From an uncultured Amphritea sp. (GTDB taxonomy: Bacteria > Pseudomonadota > Gammaproteobacteria > Pseudomonadales > Balneatricaceae), in NCBI RefSeq assembly GCF_937127095.1, contig NZ_CAKZLP010000024.1, forward strand, positions 1 to 64,000: a DNA stretch of 64,000 nt, written 5' to 3'. A program made the translations under genes and the position numbers. Position 1 is the stretch's first letter, and each line of letters starts with the position of its first letter. Shown in pieces: positions 34,276 to 42,604 of this stretch. Below the pieces are notes generated by a model. The model made no database searches. It was given only the letters and a program-made list of their open reading frames with translations, and was not told where the DNA came from.

Positions 34276-35022
34276 TTAGCCGCTAAACACCTGCCAGATA
34301 AGCCGTAGCGCCAGCGCCGTTACCAGCAAACGGAAGATCAGCTGAAATCGTTCAGCCGGGACTTTTTTCAGAATATGCAGACCGATCCAGGTGCCAACAA
34401 ACCCTCCGGCAACCATCAGCACAATCAGCGCCAGCCAGTCGGTGAACGCAAACCCTATCAAGCCAAACACCACCATTTTCAGCAGATGCTGGACGGTCAT
34501 ACAGGCCGCAAAGGTGGCGACGGTGCGGTATTTTTCATAACCCAGTCGATGTACAAAGGCCGCTACCAATGGCCCGGTCGCACCCACAAACATCGTCACC
34601 AGGGTAGTGCCGGCACCTGCCAGAATCAGACCTGCCGGCGGCATCTCTTTTTTCCCCAGTTTTGGTCCCCAGACCAGAAACAGAATAAATCCGGCCACAC
34701 TCAGCTGAATCACCTCAACCGGCAGTTGCACCACCACAAAATAGGCGATCACTGCGCCGATCACCGCTCCTGCGAGGAACAAGCGCAGTAGCGACCAGTC
34801 GATATATTCCCGGGTGAGTAACGCCCGGTTACCATTAGATCCCAGCTGGACCAGTCCATGCACGGGGATGAGCGCTACGGGTGGCACGGTAGTCGCCATC
34901 ACCGCCAACAGCAATACTCCACCACCAATACCCATCGCGGCGGTTAACATCGAGGTAAGTGTACTGGTGATGATGAGCAGCAGCGCTGTATCAACACCGA
35001 TCAGGTCAGGCAGCCAGTTCAC
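34276..35022 (-). CDS. TSUP/TauE-SafE family membrane exporter
   Basis: A 248-residue protein with about seven to eight transmembrane helices and the duplicated TSUP pattern: AAMGIGGGVLLLAVMA in the first repeat and FVGATGPLVAAFVHRLG in the second. Members move sulfite, sulfoacetate or other organosulfur anions, mostly outward. The substrate is not predictable here. It stands alone between ilvD and the EAL-HDOD gene. Confidence 0.85.
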   Translation of the reverse strand: MNWLPDLIGVDTALLLIITSTLTSMLTAAMGIGGGVLLLAVMATTVPPVALIPVHGLVQLGSNGNRALLTREYIDWSLLRLFLAGAVIGAVIAYFVVVQLPVEVIQLSVAGFILFLVWGPKLGKKEMPPAGLILAGAGTTLVTMFVGATGPLVAAFVHRLGYEKYRTVATFAACMTVQHLLKMVVFGLIGFAFTDWLALIVLMVAGGFVGTWIGLHILKKVPAERFQLIFRLLVTALALRLIWQVFSG

Positions 35023-35131
35023 AATTACTCCTGTTCAGCCGGTGAAGAAAACATTAAACAACGATTAAGAAAGTTCTGACAGAAATAAAAACGCAGAGCC
35101 TGTGCCCTGCGTGTCTTAGAGAGTGAGGATA

Positions 35132-36367
35132 TTATTCCTGCAACGATGCCAGCACCTGATCCGCCCAGCTTAAGCTATGGCGATAGGCCACTTCATAAAA
35201 CGGTTTGTCTAACAGATTACGCATTTCTGACCATTCTCCGCGCTCATAGTGCTGTACTTCAGTGAGAATTTCGCCCATCTGATTAACCCGGGTAAGAATT
35301 GCATTTTTAATCGTATCGTCAAGCGGGATCTGATCCAGCAACACCTGCATCTCAGTGTCCATCATCGCATCAAGCTGAGACAGCAGCCCCACCATGAAGA
35401 AGTTGATCGGCAGTGGATAGCCAAGCATCTCGGCCAGCAATTCACACATCCGCCCGCGAATCAGCATCACCCGGGTCAGCTCTACCGGTTTACCCGACTG
35501 CCCACTGAGCAAAAACAGGGTTGCCCATTTCTTCACCTGATCCATACCGATCAGAGATATCGCATGGGATATTGATGCGATCTGTTTCGGCGTGCTGAAA
35601 GCGGCGGAGTTAACCAGACGCAGAATTTTATAAGTCATCGCCGGATCATTGATAACGATCTGCTCAACTGACTCGGCGGTCGCGGCCGGGTTGTTCAGTT
35701 CTGCCAGCAGCTCCAGAATCAACACCTTCGCGCTGCCGAAGCTCTTACCTTTTATGGATACCGGACGGCAGAGAAAATATCCCTGAAACAGATTAAAACC
35801 AAATCCTATCGCGCGCCTGAAATCATCCTGACTTTCAACTTTATCTGCCAGCAGATGCACCCGATATGGCTTACAGAAAGTGACCAGTTGTTTAAGTTCG
35901 GCATCGTCGTGACGCTGGATATCGATCTTAACCACATGCATAAGATCCAACAGCGGGGTTTGCGCTTTATCACCCGTATAGTGGGTTAAGGCAAACCGAT
36001 AGCCTTCCTCTTTACGCTGCCGCAGCACCGACAATAGCTCTTTAGAGATACCATCTTCCCGCAGCAGTTCAAAAATAACACTTTCACGCGGCAGATTAGG
36101 CAACATGTCTGAAAGCAACATGCTTTGGGTCAGTTTAACAAAAAGCGGCAGATGTTTGGTTTTACCATCGCAGGATGCTACCGCATAATTATTCAGAATC
36201 ACTGAAGCAGTCGCCTGCTCATCGGAGAACTCCGTCGGCAAGCAGCCATTATCAGAGCGATACAGCAGACTGTAAGCCTGTACATCCTGACTCTTATTAA
36301 ATACCGGCTGTCTGGCCAACAAAACTGAACTATCTGTCAGCACATCGTCACTTATCGCAATACTCAC
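35132..36367 (-). CDS. degenerate EAL plus HDOD signalling protein
   Basis: A 411-residue protein of the YuxH/CdgJ type. The N-terminal half has the EAL fold, but the signature is AYSLLYR in place of ExLxR and other catalytic acids are missing, so c-di-GMP hydrolysis is unlikely. The C-terminal half is an HDOD domain (ILRLVNSAAFSTPKQIASISHAI, split; LIGMDQVKKWATLFLLSG). Such proteins act as regulatory scaffolds in motility or surface behaviour, as CdgJ does in Vibrio. It is monocistronic. Confidence 0.85.
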   Translation of the reverse strand: MSIAISDDVLTDSSVLLARQPVFNKSQDVQAYSLLYRSDNGCLPTEFSDEQATASVILNNYAVASCDGKTKHLPLFVKLTQSMLLSDMLPNLPRESVIFELLREDGISKELLSVLRQRKEEGYRFALTHYTGDKAQTPLLDLMHVVKIDIQRHDDAELKQLVTFCKPYRVHLLADKVESQDDFRRAIGFGFNLFQGYFLCRPVSIKGKSFGSAKVLILELLAELNNPAATAESVEQIVINDPAMTYKILRLVNSAAFSTPKQIASISHAISLIGMDQVKKWATLFLLSGQSGKPVELTRVMLIRGRMCELLAEMLGYPLPINFFMVGLLSQLDAMMDTEMQVLLDQIPLDDTIKNAILTRVNQMGEILTEVQHYERGEWSEMRNLLDKPFYEVAYRHSLSWADQVLASLQE

Positions 36368-36635
36368 AACTTATCCCCTGGCAGCATATTAACCCAGTAT
36401 AACCCAACCTGACTCAGCGTAAGAGATCGCTGAGAAAAAAAACAATGATCTGTTTATATCATCTGTGTCATTAATAATGATGATTTTAAGCCCCCAGTTT
36501 AGGTAGTTAGATATTGACCCTACAGTTATTGGGCAATACTCTGACTCTCGCCCGTACAATGGACTTTGGAGCTTTAACCAAAAGCAGAATAGGACAGGGA
36601 TCGCTAATCATTCTTTTTATTGACTCAAATACTCT

Positions 36636-37469
36636 ATGACCGCGTTGCGCTTTTTTGTTACCTGTCTGGTCCTGCTGAGTTCAGCCCTGCCCCAGTCACT
36701 CTGTGCGGCCGAGCGACTCGAGGTAGAGATCCGCTCAACTATCCTGAATATCAGGGAGTTCAGGTCGACTGATAGCCCGGTGGTCGGAGTCGTCAGCGAG
36801 GGTGACCGGCTCACGGTTACCACCACCGATCAGCGTGACTGGGTGCGCCTTGACGATGGCCGGGGGTTCATCTCTATCCATTATGTTAACGTCCTGTCAC
36901 GCACTCCGGTGCTGCTTGCACCGCCAGAGGAAGCAAAAGTACAGACCAAAACAAACGCACAAGCATTAACAACGGTAAGACTAGAGGGGGCTGACGTAAC
37001 AGATAACACCTCATATCTAACCACCGCGATTGAAACTGAGCTTGAGCCAGCGGAGGAGCCTGTTCCTGATCAAGCCAGCACTGCCGACGAGAGCCCGGCG
37101 CTCAAGAGTGTCGATCACAGCGTTGATATTGAATCGGTGAGTAAGACCTGCCGCAAGAACCTGCACACCTTAGAATATGAATTCTGCCAGCTACTTTTCA
37201 AACTCAAACTGCCTGACAATCCGGATGCTAACCTGAATGCTGATCCTGGTGCTGACCAGCAGCTTAAAATCACCTGTTCAGCTCAGGCACTGGCAACTGA
37301 CAAGGACAAGATTCAAACACTGTATGAGCTGAGCAATACCCGCTCAGTAAGTCGTTCGGTGTCTAATACGTCCGTTATCGTCGAATGGTCCCCGGCTACT
37401 AAATCGGCTGAAACACTCCATATGGCGCTTAAAGCGGGCCAGTGCCGGGTTGACTTAGCCACCCGCTAA
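36636..37469 (+). CDS. secreted bacterial SH3-domain protein
   Basis: A 277-residue protein with a signal peptide (hydrophobic FVTCLVLLSSALPQS, cleavage after CAA or AA). An SH3b-like domain covers about residues 30-85 (LNIREFRSTDSPVVGVV, DWVRLDDGRGFISIHYV). An acidic low-complexity linker follows, then a C-terminal region with three cysteines (KTCRKNL, EFCQLLF, ITCSAQ) of no known family. SH3b domains often bind peptidoglycan or sit in envelope proteins. A 268-bp gap upstream shows no other gene. Confidence 0.75.
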   Translation: MTALRFFVTCLVLLSSALPQSLCAAERLEVEIRSTILNIREFRSTDSPVVGVVSEGDRLTVTTTDQRDWVRLDDGRGFISIHYVNVLSRTPVLLAPPEEAKVQTKTNAQALTTVRLEGADVTDNTSYLTTAIETELEPAEEPVPDQASTADESPALKSVDHSVDIESVSKTCRKNLHTLEYEFCQLLFKLKLPDNPDANLNADPGADQQLKITCSAQALATDKDKIQTLYELSNTRSVSRSVSNTSVIVEWSPATKSAETLHMALKAGQCRVDLATR

Positions 37470-37557
37470 ACCTAATTCCCACTCAGATACTCGCGCCGAT
37501 ATAAACGCCATAATTAAACAATTTGCACCTCAAAGGGTACCAATTACGGAATGATAT

Positions 37558-37597
37558 CTTTATAGTAATTAAAACAACTGTTTTAATTACTATAAAG
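37558..37597. promoter_or_regulatory. perfect 40-bp palindrome before the zinc-ribbon gene
   Basis: Arms 37558-37576 and 37579-37597 are exact 19-bp inverted repeats (CTTTATAGTAATTAAAACA and its complement) around AC. The right arm ends in AAAGG, the probable ribosome site of the gene at 37609, so a transcript hairpin would hide it. It may be an operator, a translational switch or a terminator-like structure. Confidence 0.8.
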
Positions 37598-37608
37598 GTT
37601 ATGCGTTG

Positions 37609-37827
37609 ATGGAACAACGAAGACTTTGCAGTGAGTGTTTTTTACTGGTGCAAAACAAACTCACCGCCACTCATGAAAATCTGCGAGAGCGAAACCATAT
37701 CTACAACGATACGGTGTATGAATGTAGCAATTGCCGCCATTTACTCCGCTTAACCAATGTCCCCCATGAGTGGAGTATTCTTAGCTATCCTGAGGATGAG
37801 ACCGACCTTCAAACCCGATCCGCCTGA
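37609..37827 (+). CDS. small zinc-ribbon-like protein, unknown function
   Basis: A 72-residue protein with two CxxC knuckles (RLCSECFLL near residue 6 and YECSNCRHLL near residue 40), spaced as in small zinc ribbons, and an acidic C-terminus. The ATG at 37609 follows AAAGG by about 11 nt; a TTG one codon earlier is possible. The ribosome site is part of the 40-bp palindrome. There is no recognised family; the knuckles suggest nucleic-acid or protein binding. Confidence 0.65.
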   Translation: MEQRRLCSECFLLVQNKLTATHENLRERNHIYNDTVYECSNCRHLLRLTNVPHEWSILSYPEDETDLQTRSA

Positions 37828-37964
37828 TTTTCCGACTAATACCGCAGCCTTTTAAACGCAGCTATCCCGGTTAACAGTCGGAAGGAGAGAGTAATCCTTA
37901 TAGTTTTCCTTCACTTCAGTTAATCTGTCAGCCAAAAGATAGCCTGAACAATGGAAAACTCAAT

Positions 37965-38369
37965 ATGACATCACCCCATAAAATTCTTTTTGTGTGCCGA
38001 CACAATGCGATTCGCTCACAGATTGCCGAAGCATTAGCCAATAAAATGGGGCATGGCAAAGTCATGGCCAAAAGCGCCGGGCCTGAGCCACAACCCATTC
38101 CTGAACAGATCTCGGTGTGGGTGACTGATCTGAATGGTAGTGAGACCAAGCCGGAAAGCAAAAGCCTTGAGACTATGGCCATGGAGCAGTTTGATACCAT
38201 CATCACTCTGTGTGACAAAAGCCACGATGCGCTGCCTGAGCTGGCTACCGATCAGCAGCATATCCGCTGGGACTTTAAACATACCGAAGACCCTGAAGCA
38301 TTACGCCATATGGAGATGGAAATATCTGAGCGTCTGCGTCTGATGCTGCAGGTAAAAGGACTGCTGTAA
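37965..38369 (+). CDS. low-molecular-weight phosphatase/arsenate reductase-like protein
   Basis: A 134-residue protein with the P-loop VCRHNAIRSQ (CX5RS) near residue 11, the fold shared by low-molecular-weight tyrosine phosphatases and thioredoxin-coupled ArsC. The usual asparagine-rich loop is altered, with RHNAIRS in place of the more common xxNxxRS. The region DKSHDALPEL resembles the ArsC relative of the group. Substrate uncertain: phosphotyrosine protein or arsenate. No ars genes lie nearby. Confidence 0.75.
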   Translation: MTSPHKILFVCRHNAIRSQIAEALANKMGHGKVMAKSAGPEPQPIPEQISVWVTDLNGSETKPESKSLETMAMEQFDTIITLCDKSHDALPELATDQQHIRWDFKHTEDPEALRHMEMEISERLRLMLQVKGLL

Positions 38370-38494
38370 TCATCTGCTTCAGCAAGGAACAATAGCGGAC
38401 ATTTCTTTGCCTGGGGGGGTCTGTTAAACTTACCTCCCCAAAGAGAACACCGGCCTATCGCCGGACTTATAACCTGCCAGTCCGGAACTATAGA

Positions 38495-40006
38495 ATGTCT
38501 GCTGTACCACCCGATTCAACCACGCTGTTCACCGCACACCCTTTCCGATGGTTTCTGGCCCTTATCGTTGCACTGTTTTTTTACCGGGAATGGGTTGTCC
38601 TGAGTACACCAATCACCCTGTTTTATGATGAAGCATACTATCTCGGCTGGGCGCAGACACCTGACTGGGGTTATTACTCAAAGCCCCCCATGGTAGGCTG
38701 GCTGATCGCACTGACCACAGCGCTTTTTGGCAACGCTGAGTGGGCCGTCAAACTGGCAGCCCCACTGTTATACAGTGCTGCGGCAATCATAATTTACCTG
38801 ACAGCCGAACGCTTTTCGAACGAGAATGCTGTATCACCTAAAGCGGCATTCTTCAGCGGCTCCATCTTTCTGCTCATGCCTCTGATAGGCTTTAACAGCC
38901 TGTTTATCACCACTGATGCCCCGCTGATCTTTTTCTGGTGTCTCTGTTTTTATGCTTTTATGCGGGCAAAGGAGAGCAACCATGGATTCTGGTGGCTACT
39001 GGCCGGGGTCGCCGCTGGTCTGGGTTTACTGTCTAAATATACCTTCATCATACTGCCAACAACCTTTCTGTTATACGCCGCCATCAGCCCCGCCGGGCGT
39101 CAGCTGCTGCTCAATCCGCGCTTCTGGCTAACCTGCCTGCTGGCTCTCAGTTTCCTGCTGCCGAATCTCTACTGGAACTATCAGCACGACTTTATCAGCT
39201 TCCAGCATACCGCTGAGATCTCCCACCAGAGCAGCAGCTCACTGAGTGTTAGCCGGTTATTTGAGTTCTGGAGTGGCCAGCTGTTTGTATTTGGTCCGGT
39301 TTTCCTGATCTATATGGTTATCCGGGGAATGAAACGCCAGCCCCGCAGCGATATTGAAAAACTGCTCTGGAGCCTCTTCTGGCCAACCTTCGCGGTACTG
39401 TCAATTCAGGCTTTTATGGCACGTGCTAACGTCAACTGGGCCGGACCAGCCTACGTCGGCGCAGCCCTGTTGACAGGTTATTACCTGAGTCAGGTAAAAG
39501 GCTATCGTTTACTGCTGGCGGGGCTGATGCTTAACCTGCTGTTTTCAGTCGGATTCTATCACTATGGCACGCTGACTAACGCCCTGGGGATAGAGCGTAA
39601 ATGGGGCACTGACCCCTACAAACGGATACTGGGGTGGCCTGAGTTTGTGCATCAGTTTCAGCCCTGGTTTGATCAGTACCCGGACTACAAACTGTCCAGT
39701 GACTCCCGTAAGCTGCTGGCTTACTTTGGTTATTACATCACACCGCAAGACTTTAAAGGGGTAGCCCTCAGTGATGACAGTTATATTGAAGACCACTACG
39801 AGCTTCAATACCCCCTTTCCCGAAGCAAGGACACTCAGTTTCTGTTTATCAGTGAACATGACGTAGAAGGCAAACTGAACAGCTATTTCACTCATGTGAC
39901 GCTGCTGACCGAACAGACTCTGCCTCTCTATAGCAACTTCTCCCGTTCAGCCCGACTGTATAAAGTTAGTGGTTTTAAAGGGATCAAGCAGGTAACGGAA
40001 CAGTAA
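38495..40006 (+). CDS. GT39-family (ArnT/PMT-like) glycosyltransferase
   Basis: A 503-residue polytopic protein with about twelve hydrophobic helices and the luminal acidic motif FYDEAYYLGWA near residue 45, followed by KPPMVGWL, as in lipid-linked sugar transferases of the PMT/ArnT clan. These transfer a sugar from undecaprenyl phosphate to lipid A, protein or polysaccharide. Four bases separate it from the PAP2 phosphatase gene, a typical pairing that supplies or recycles the lipid carrier or modifies lipid A. The acceptor is not identifiable. Confidence 0.85.
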   Translation: MSAVPPDSTTLFTAHPFRWFLALIVALFFYREWVVLSTPITLFYDEAYYLGWAQTPDWGYYSKPPMVGWLIALTTALFGNAEWAVKLAAPLLYSAAAIIIYLTAERFSNENAVSPKAAFFSGSIFLLMPLIGFNSLFITTDAPLIFFWCLCFYAFMRAKESNHGFWWLLAGVAAGLGLLSKYTFIILPTTFLLYAAISPAGRQLLLNPRFWLTCLLALSFLLPNLYWNYQHDFISFQHTAEISHQSSSSLSVSRLFEFWSGQLFVFGPVFLIYMVIRGMKRQPRSDIEKLLWSLFWPTFAVLSIQAFMARANVNWAGPAYVGAALLTGYYLSQVKGYRLLLAGLMLNLLFSVGFYHYGTLTNALGIERKWGTDPYKRILGWPEFVHQFQPWFDQYPDYKLSSDSRKLLAYFGYYITPQDFKGVALSDDSYIEDHYELQYPLSRSKDTQFLFISEHDVEGKLNSYFTHVTLLTEQTLPLYSNFSRSARLYKVSGFKGIKQVTEQ

Positions 40007-40010
40007 CACC

Positions 40011-40706
40011 ATGCTGAATACAAGCCGTCAGATACTCATCAATAATCGCTGGGCACTGCTGCTGTTTCTGCTGTGTATGGTTGTGCTTATCAGCGTTCCT
40101 CAGATTGATCTGTTTATCGCGGGACTGTTTTATGACCCGCTAACGCAGCAGTTTACCTATAACAGCAATCCTGTAATTCAGTTTATCTATCGCTTATTTG
40201 CGATGATCCATATCCCGATCCTGCTCGGGCTGATCTTTGCAGGCCTGATGATCAGGTTTAACAAGCTGAAGCTAAAAAACTATCGTAAGTGGAGCATCAC
40301 CTTTCTGTTAACCGCGCTCATCTTAGGTCCGGGGTTACTGGTTAATACCGTTCTGAAAGATAACTCTATCGGTCGTGCACGCCCGGTACAGGTGGAAAAT
40401 TTTGGCGGCGATAAGCAGTTTACACCGGCATTCGTATACTCCGGTGCCTGCAGCAAAAACTGCTCGTTCGTCAGTGGCCACGCGGCAATGGGCTTTTACT
40501 TTATGATTCTGGGCTGGTTATTCAGCTCACGGCGGGCGTTCTGGGGCGGCTGCATGGTCGGGGCTGTCCTCGGCCTGACCCGAATCGTACAGGGGGGACA
40601 CTTCTTCAGCGATGTATTGTTTGCCTTCTGGGCGGTCTACTTTGTTATTTCGCTATCGGGCACGCTGTTTGGCTTCCGGCATCCGCTGCATAAAGAGCCC
40701 CGATAG
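40011..40706 (+). CDS. PAP2-family membrane phosphatase
   Basis: A 231-residue protein with about six transmembrane helices and the three PAP2 motifs: KDNSIGRARP, SFVSGHAAMG and TRIVQGGHFFSD. The family dephosphorylates undecaprenyl pyrophosphate, phosphatidic acid or lipid A. Co-transcription with the upstream GT39 enzyme points to lipid A or carrier-lipid chemistry (inference). After its stop the two transcription units converge. Confidence 0.85.
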   Translation: MLNTSRQILINNRWALLLFLLCMVVLISVPQIDLFIAGLFYDPLTQQFTYNSNPVIQFIYRLFAMIHIPILLGLIFAGLMIRFNKLKLKNYRKWSITFLLTALILGPGLLVNTVLKDNSIGRARPVQVENFGGDKQFTPAFVYSGACSKNCSFVSGHAAMGFYFMILGWLFSSRRAFWGGCMVGAVLGLTRIVQGGHFFSDVLFAFWAVYFVISLSGTLFGFRHPLHKEPR

Positions 40707-40809
40707 CTGCCCCTGTCTTTTGAGGCAGCGCTAACACCATCGAGGGCCGAGGACAGCCCTTCTTTAAGCAAGACTCACAACGCTATTACCCTAAAGGGAT
40801 AGGGGTTTG

Positions 40810-41622
40810 TCAGCTCTCCTCACTGTCACACAGTTGTACACTGACATGCTGCTCGGTTGGAAAGACTGCCGGACCATACTGGTTAAAAATAGCCACATCG
40901 GCAGCATCCCGGCCATACCCCAGGGTGACATAACCCCCTTTGCGGGTGGTCTCATTAAAGTCGTACTGGGTGGCATCAAAGGTGTACCAACGACCGCCGA
41001 TGTAAGCTTCAAACCAGGCGTGCAGATCCATCGGATACAACTCATGCAGATAGCCTACAACCATCCGTGAGGGGATACACAGACTGCGGCACAGGGCGAT
41101 GCCCAGATGTGCCAGATCGCGACAGACGCCTGACGGCTGTTGATTCACTTCCTGAGCGGATAGCAGCAGATCGCTGACGCCCGGCTCATAGCGAAAGCTG
41201 TTCCGTAACCAGGCTTCGATAGCCGCCACCTGATCATAACCCGGCAGACAGTCTGCGGTGATCTGCGACGCCATCTGCCCGAAACGATCTGACTCACAGT
41301 AGCGGCTGGGCAGAAGGTAGCTAAGTACCGAATCCGGTAGATTCTGCACCTCAACAAACGGGGCTCCGGGTGCCCGATCCAGGGTATCTGCGGTCATCAC
41401 CCGGGCCGAGGTATGAATCGAAAAACTGCCCTCGGGCGCAACGAGACGCTGGCACAGGTTGCCATAGTTATCGGTAAACTCCATCACCGGCAGGCTCGGA
41501 ACAATCTTATATTCCTCCCGGGCGATCCACTGCAGTGCGCCACTTCGCGGGCGTAACATCAGTACGAAGGGCGTTGGCATGGAAATATCGAAAAAAAGAT
41601 CACAGCTCGTTTGTAACCACAT
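40810..41622 (-). CDS. transglutaminase-like protein, last gene of ATP-grasp operon
   Basis: A 270-residue cytoplasmic protein with the papain-like transglutaminase triad: C in [14 protein letters not shown] in [12 protein letters not shown] and D in TFDATQYD. The N-terminal part is a beta domain as in other bacterial transglutaminase-like proteins. The start at 41622 ([13 protein letters not shown]) is preceded by AAGGA; a frame from 41661 is less likely. It lies 91 bp after the preceding transglutaminase gene. Such enzymes cleave or transfer at amide bonds. Confidence 0.8.
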   Translation of the reverse strand: MWLQTSCDLFFDISMPTPFVLMLRPRSGALQWIAREEYKIVPSLPVMEFTDNYGNLCQRLVAPEGSFSIHTSARVMTADTLDRAPGAPFVEVQNLPDSVLSYLLPSRYCESDRFGQMASQITADCLPGYDQVAAIEAWLRNSFRYEPGVSDLLLSAQEVNQQPSGVCRDLAHLGIALCRSLCIPSRMVVGYLHELYPMDLHAWFEAYIGGRWYTFDATQYDFNETTRKGGYVTLGYGRDAADVAIFNQYGPAVFPTEQHVSVQLCDSEES

Positions 41623-41713
41623 CTGAAAATCCTTGCGGTTGATATTAGCGAAATTTCGCAAACCACCATTGGGCCTCAGCTCAATATCTGGGTGAGAACA
41701 GAGAATCTTAGTT

Positions 41714-42604
41714 TTACAGCCTGCTTACATCCACCGACACGCTCAGTTTCTGACTTTTACCGCCATCAAAAAACACGCCTTTCAAGGGTGAAACATCACC
41801 ATAATCCCGCCCCCAAGCGGTAGTGATGTGGTGTTCTGCAGGCATATTATTATTGGTTGGATCAAACTCAAACCACCCCTCTCCCGGTGAGAAAACCGCA
41901 AACCAGGCATGGGAAGCATCACTGCCCACCAGCTTTTCCTGTCCCGGTGGTGGCAAGGTTTCCAGATAGCCACTGACATAGCGTGCGGGAAACCCCAGAG
42001 AGCGCAGACAGCCGATTGCCAGATGGGCAAAATCCTGACAGACGCCACGCTTATTCAGCAACACCTCGTCTAGCGGCGTCGCGATACTGGTGGACTCCGG
42101 GTCATAGGTGAAATCGGTATAGATTCTCTCGGTTAGTTCCCGTACAGCGGATAGCAGGGGTCGATTACTGCCAAAGGAGGCGCGGGCATACTCACGCAGC
42201 GATGATGTGGCCTTAATCATTGGGGAGTTAAGAACGAACTCCCGGGCTTCTAATACCGGCAGCTCACGGCTTTCCTGAAGTGCAATCAGTGCCTGGCCAC
42301 AGGTATTACCGAAATCCAGATCAAGCTCACACTCGCGGGCATACTTGCTTTCATGTACGCGAATTTCAGACGTTACATCGATTTTCAACTCCCGGTGAGG
42401 CTGTTCCAACGAGAAAAAATAGGCTTTGTTACCAAAATAATCGATGCGTTGCTGCCCCAGCGTATGGGCCGGAGAGATCTGAATCTGGCTCTCGGTACAG
42501 CTCTGATAATCAGTATCCCGAGGTAACAGATAGGCCCGGTTGTAACACAGAGTCACCGGTTTTTCATATTCATAATGGGTGATATGACGAATGCGATAGA
42601 TCAT
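41714..42604 (-). CDS. transglutaminase-like protein of the ATP-grasp operon
   Basis: A 296-residue protein. The N-terminal transglutaminase-N beta domain ([19 protein letters not shown]) is followed by the catalytic core with C in [13 protein letters not shown] in [10 protein letters not shown] and D in WFEFDPTNN. It resembles the transglutaminase next to alpha-E/ATP-grasp proteins in many actinobacteria and proteobacteria, such as the Mycobacterium tuberculosis Rv2566-Rv2569 region. Its ATG overlaps the stop of the ATP-grasp gene (ATGA), so the two are translationally coupled. Confidence 0.85.
   Translation of the reverse strand: MIYRIRHITHYEYEKPVTLCYNRAYLLPRDTDYQSCTESQIQISPAHTLGQQRIDYFGNKAYFFSLEQPHRELKIDVTSEIRVHESKYARECELDLDFGNTCGQALIALQESRELPVLEAREFVLNSPMIKATSSLREYARASFGSNRPLLSAVRELTERIYTDFTYDPESTSIATPLDEVLLNKRGVCQDFAHLAIGCLRSLGFPARYVSGYLETLPPPGQEKLVGSDASHAWFAVFSPGEGWFEFDPTNNNMPAEHHITTAWGRDYGDVSPLKGVFFDGGKSQKLSVSVDVSRL

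Noticed and set aside
40743..40760. AGGGC/GCCCT hairpin as terminator after the PAP2 gene
   Set aside because: Only 5 bp with a long loop and a poor T-run, too weak to list as a feature.
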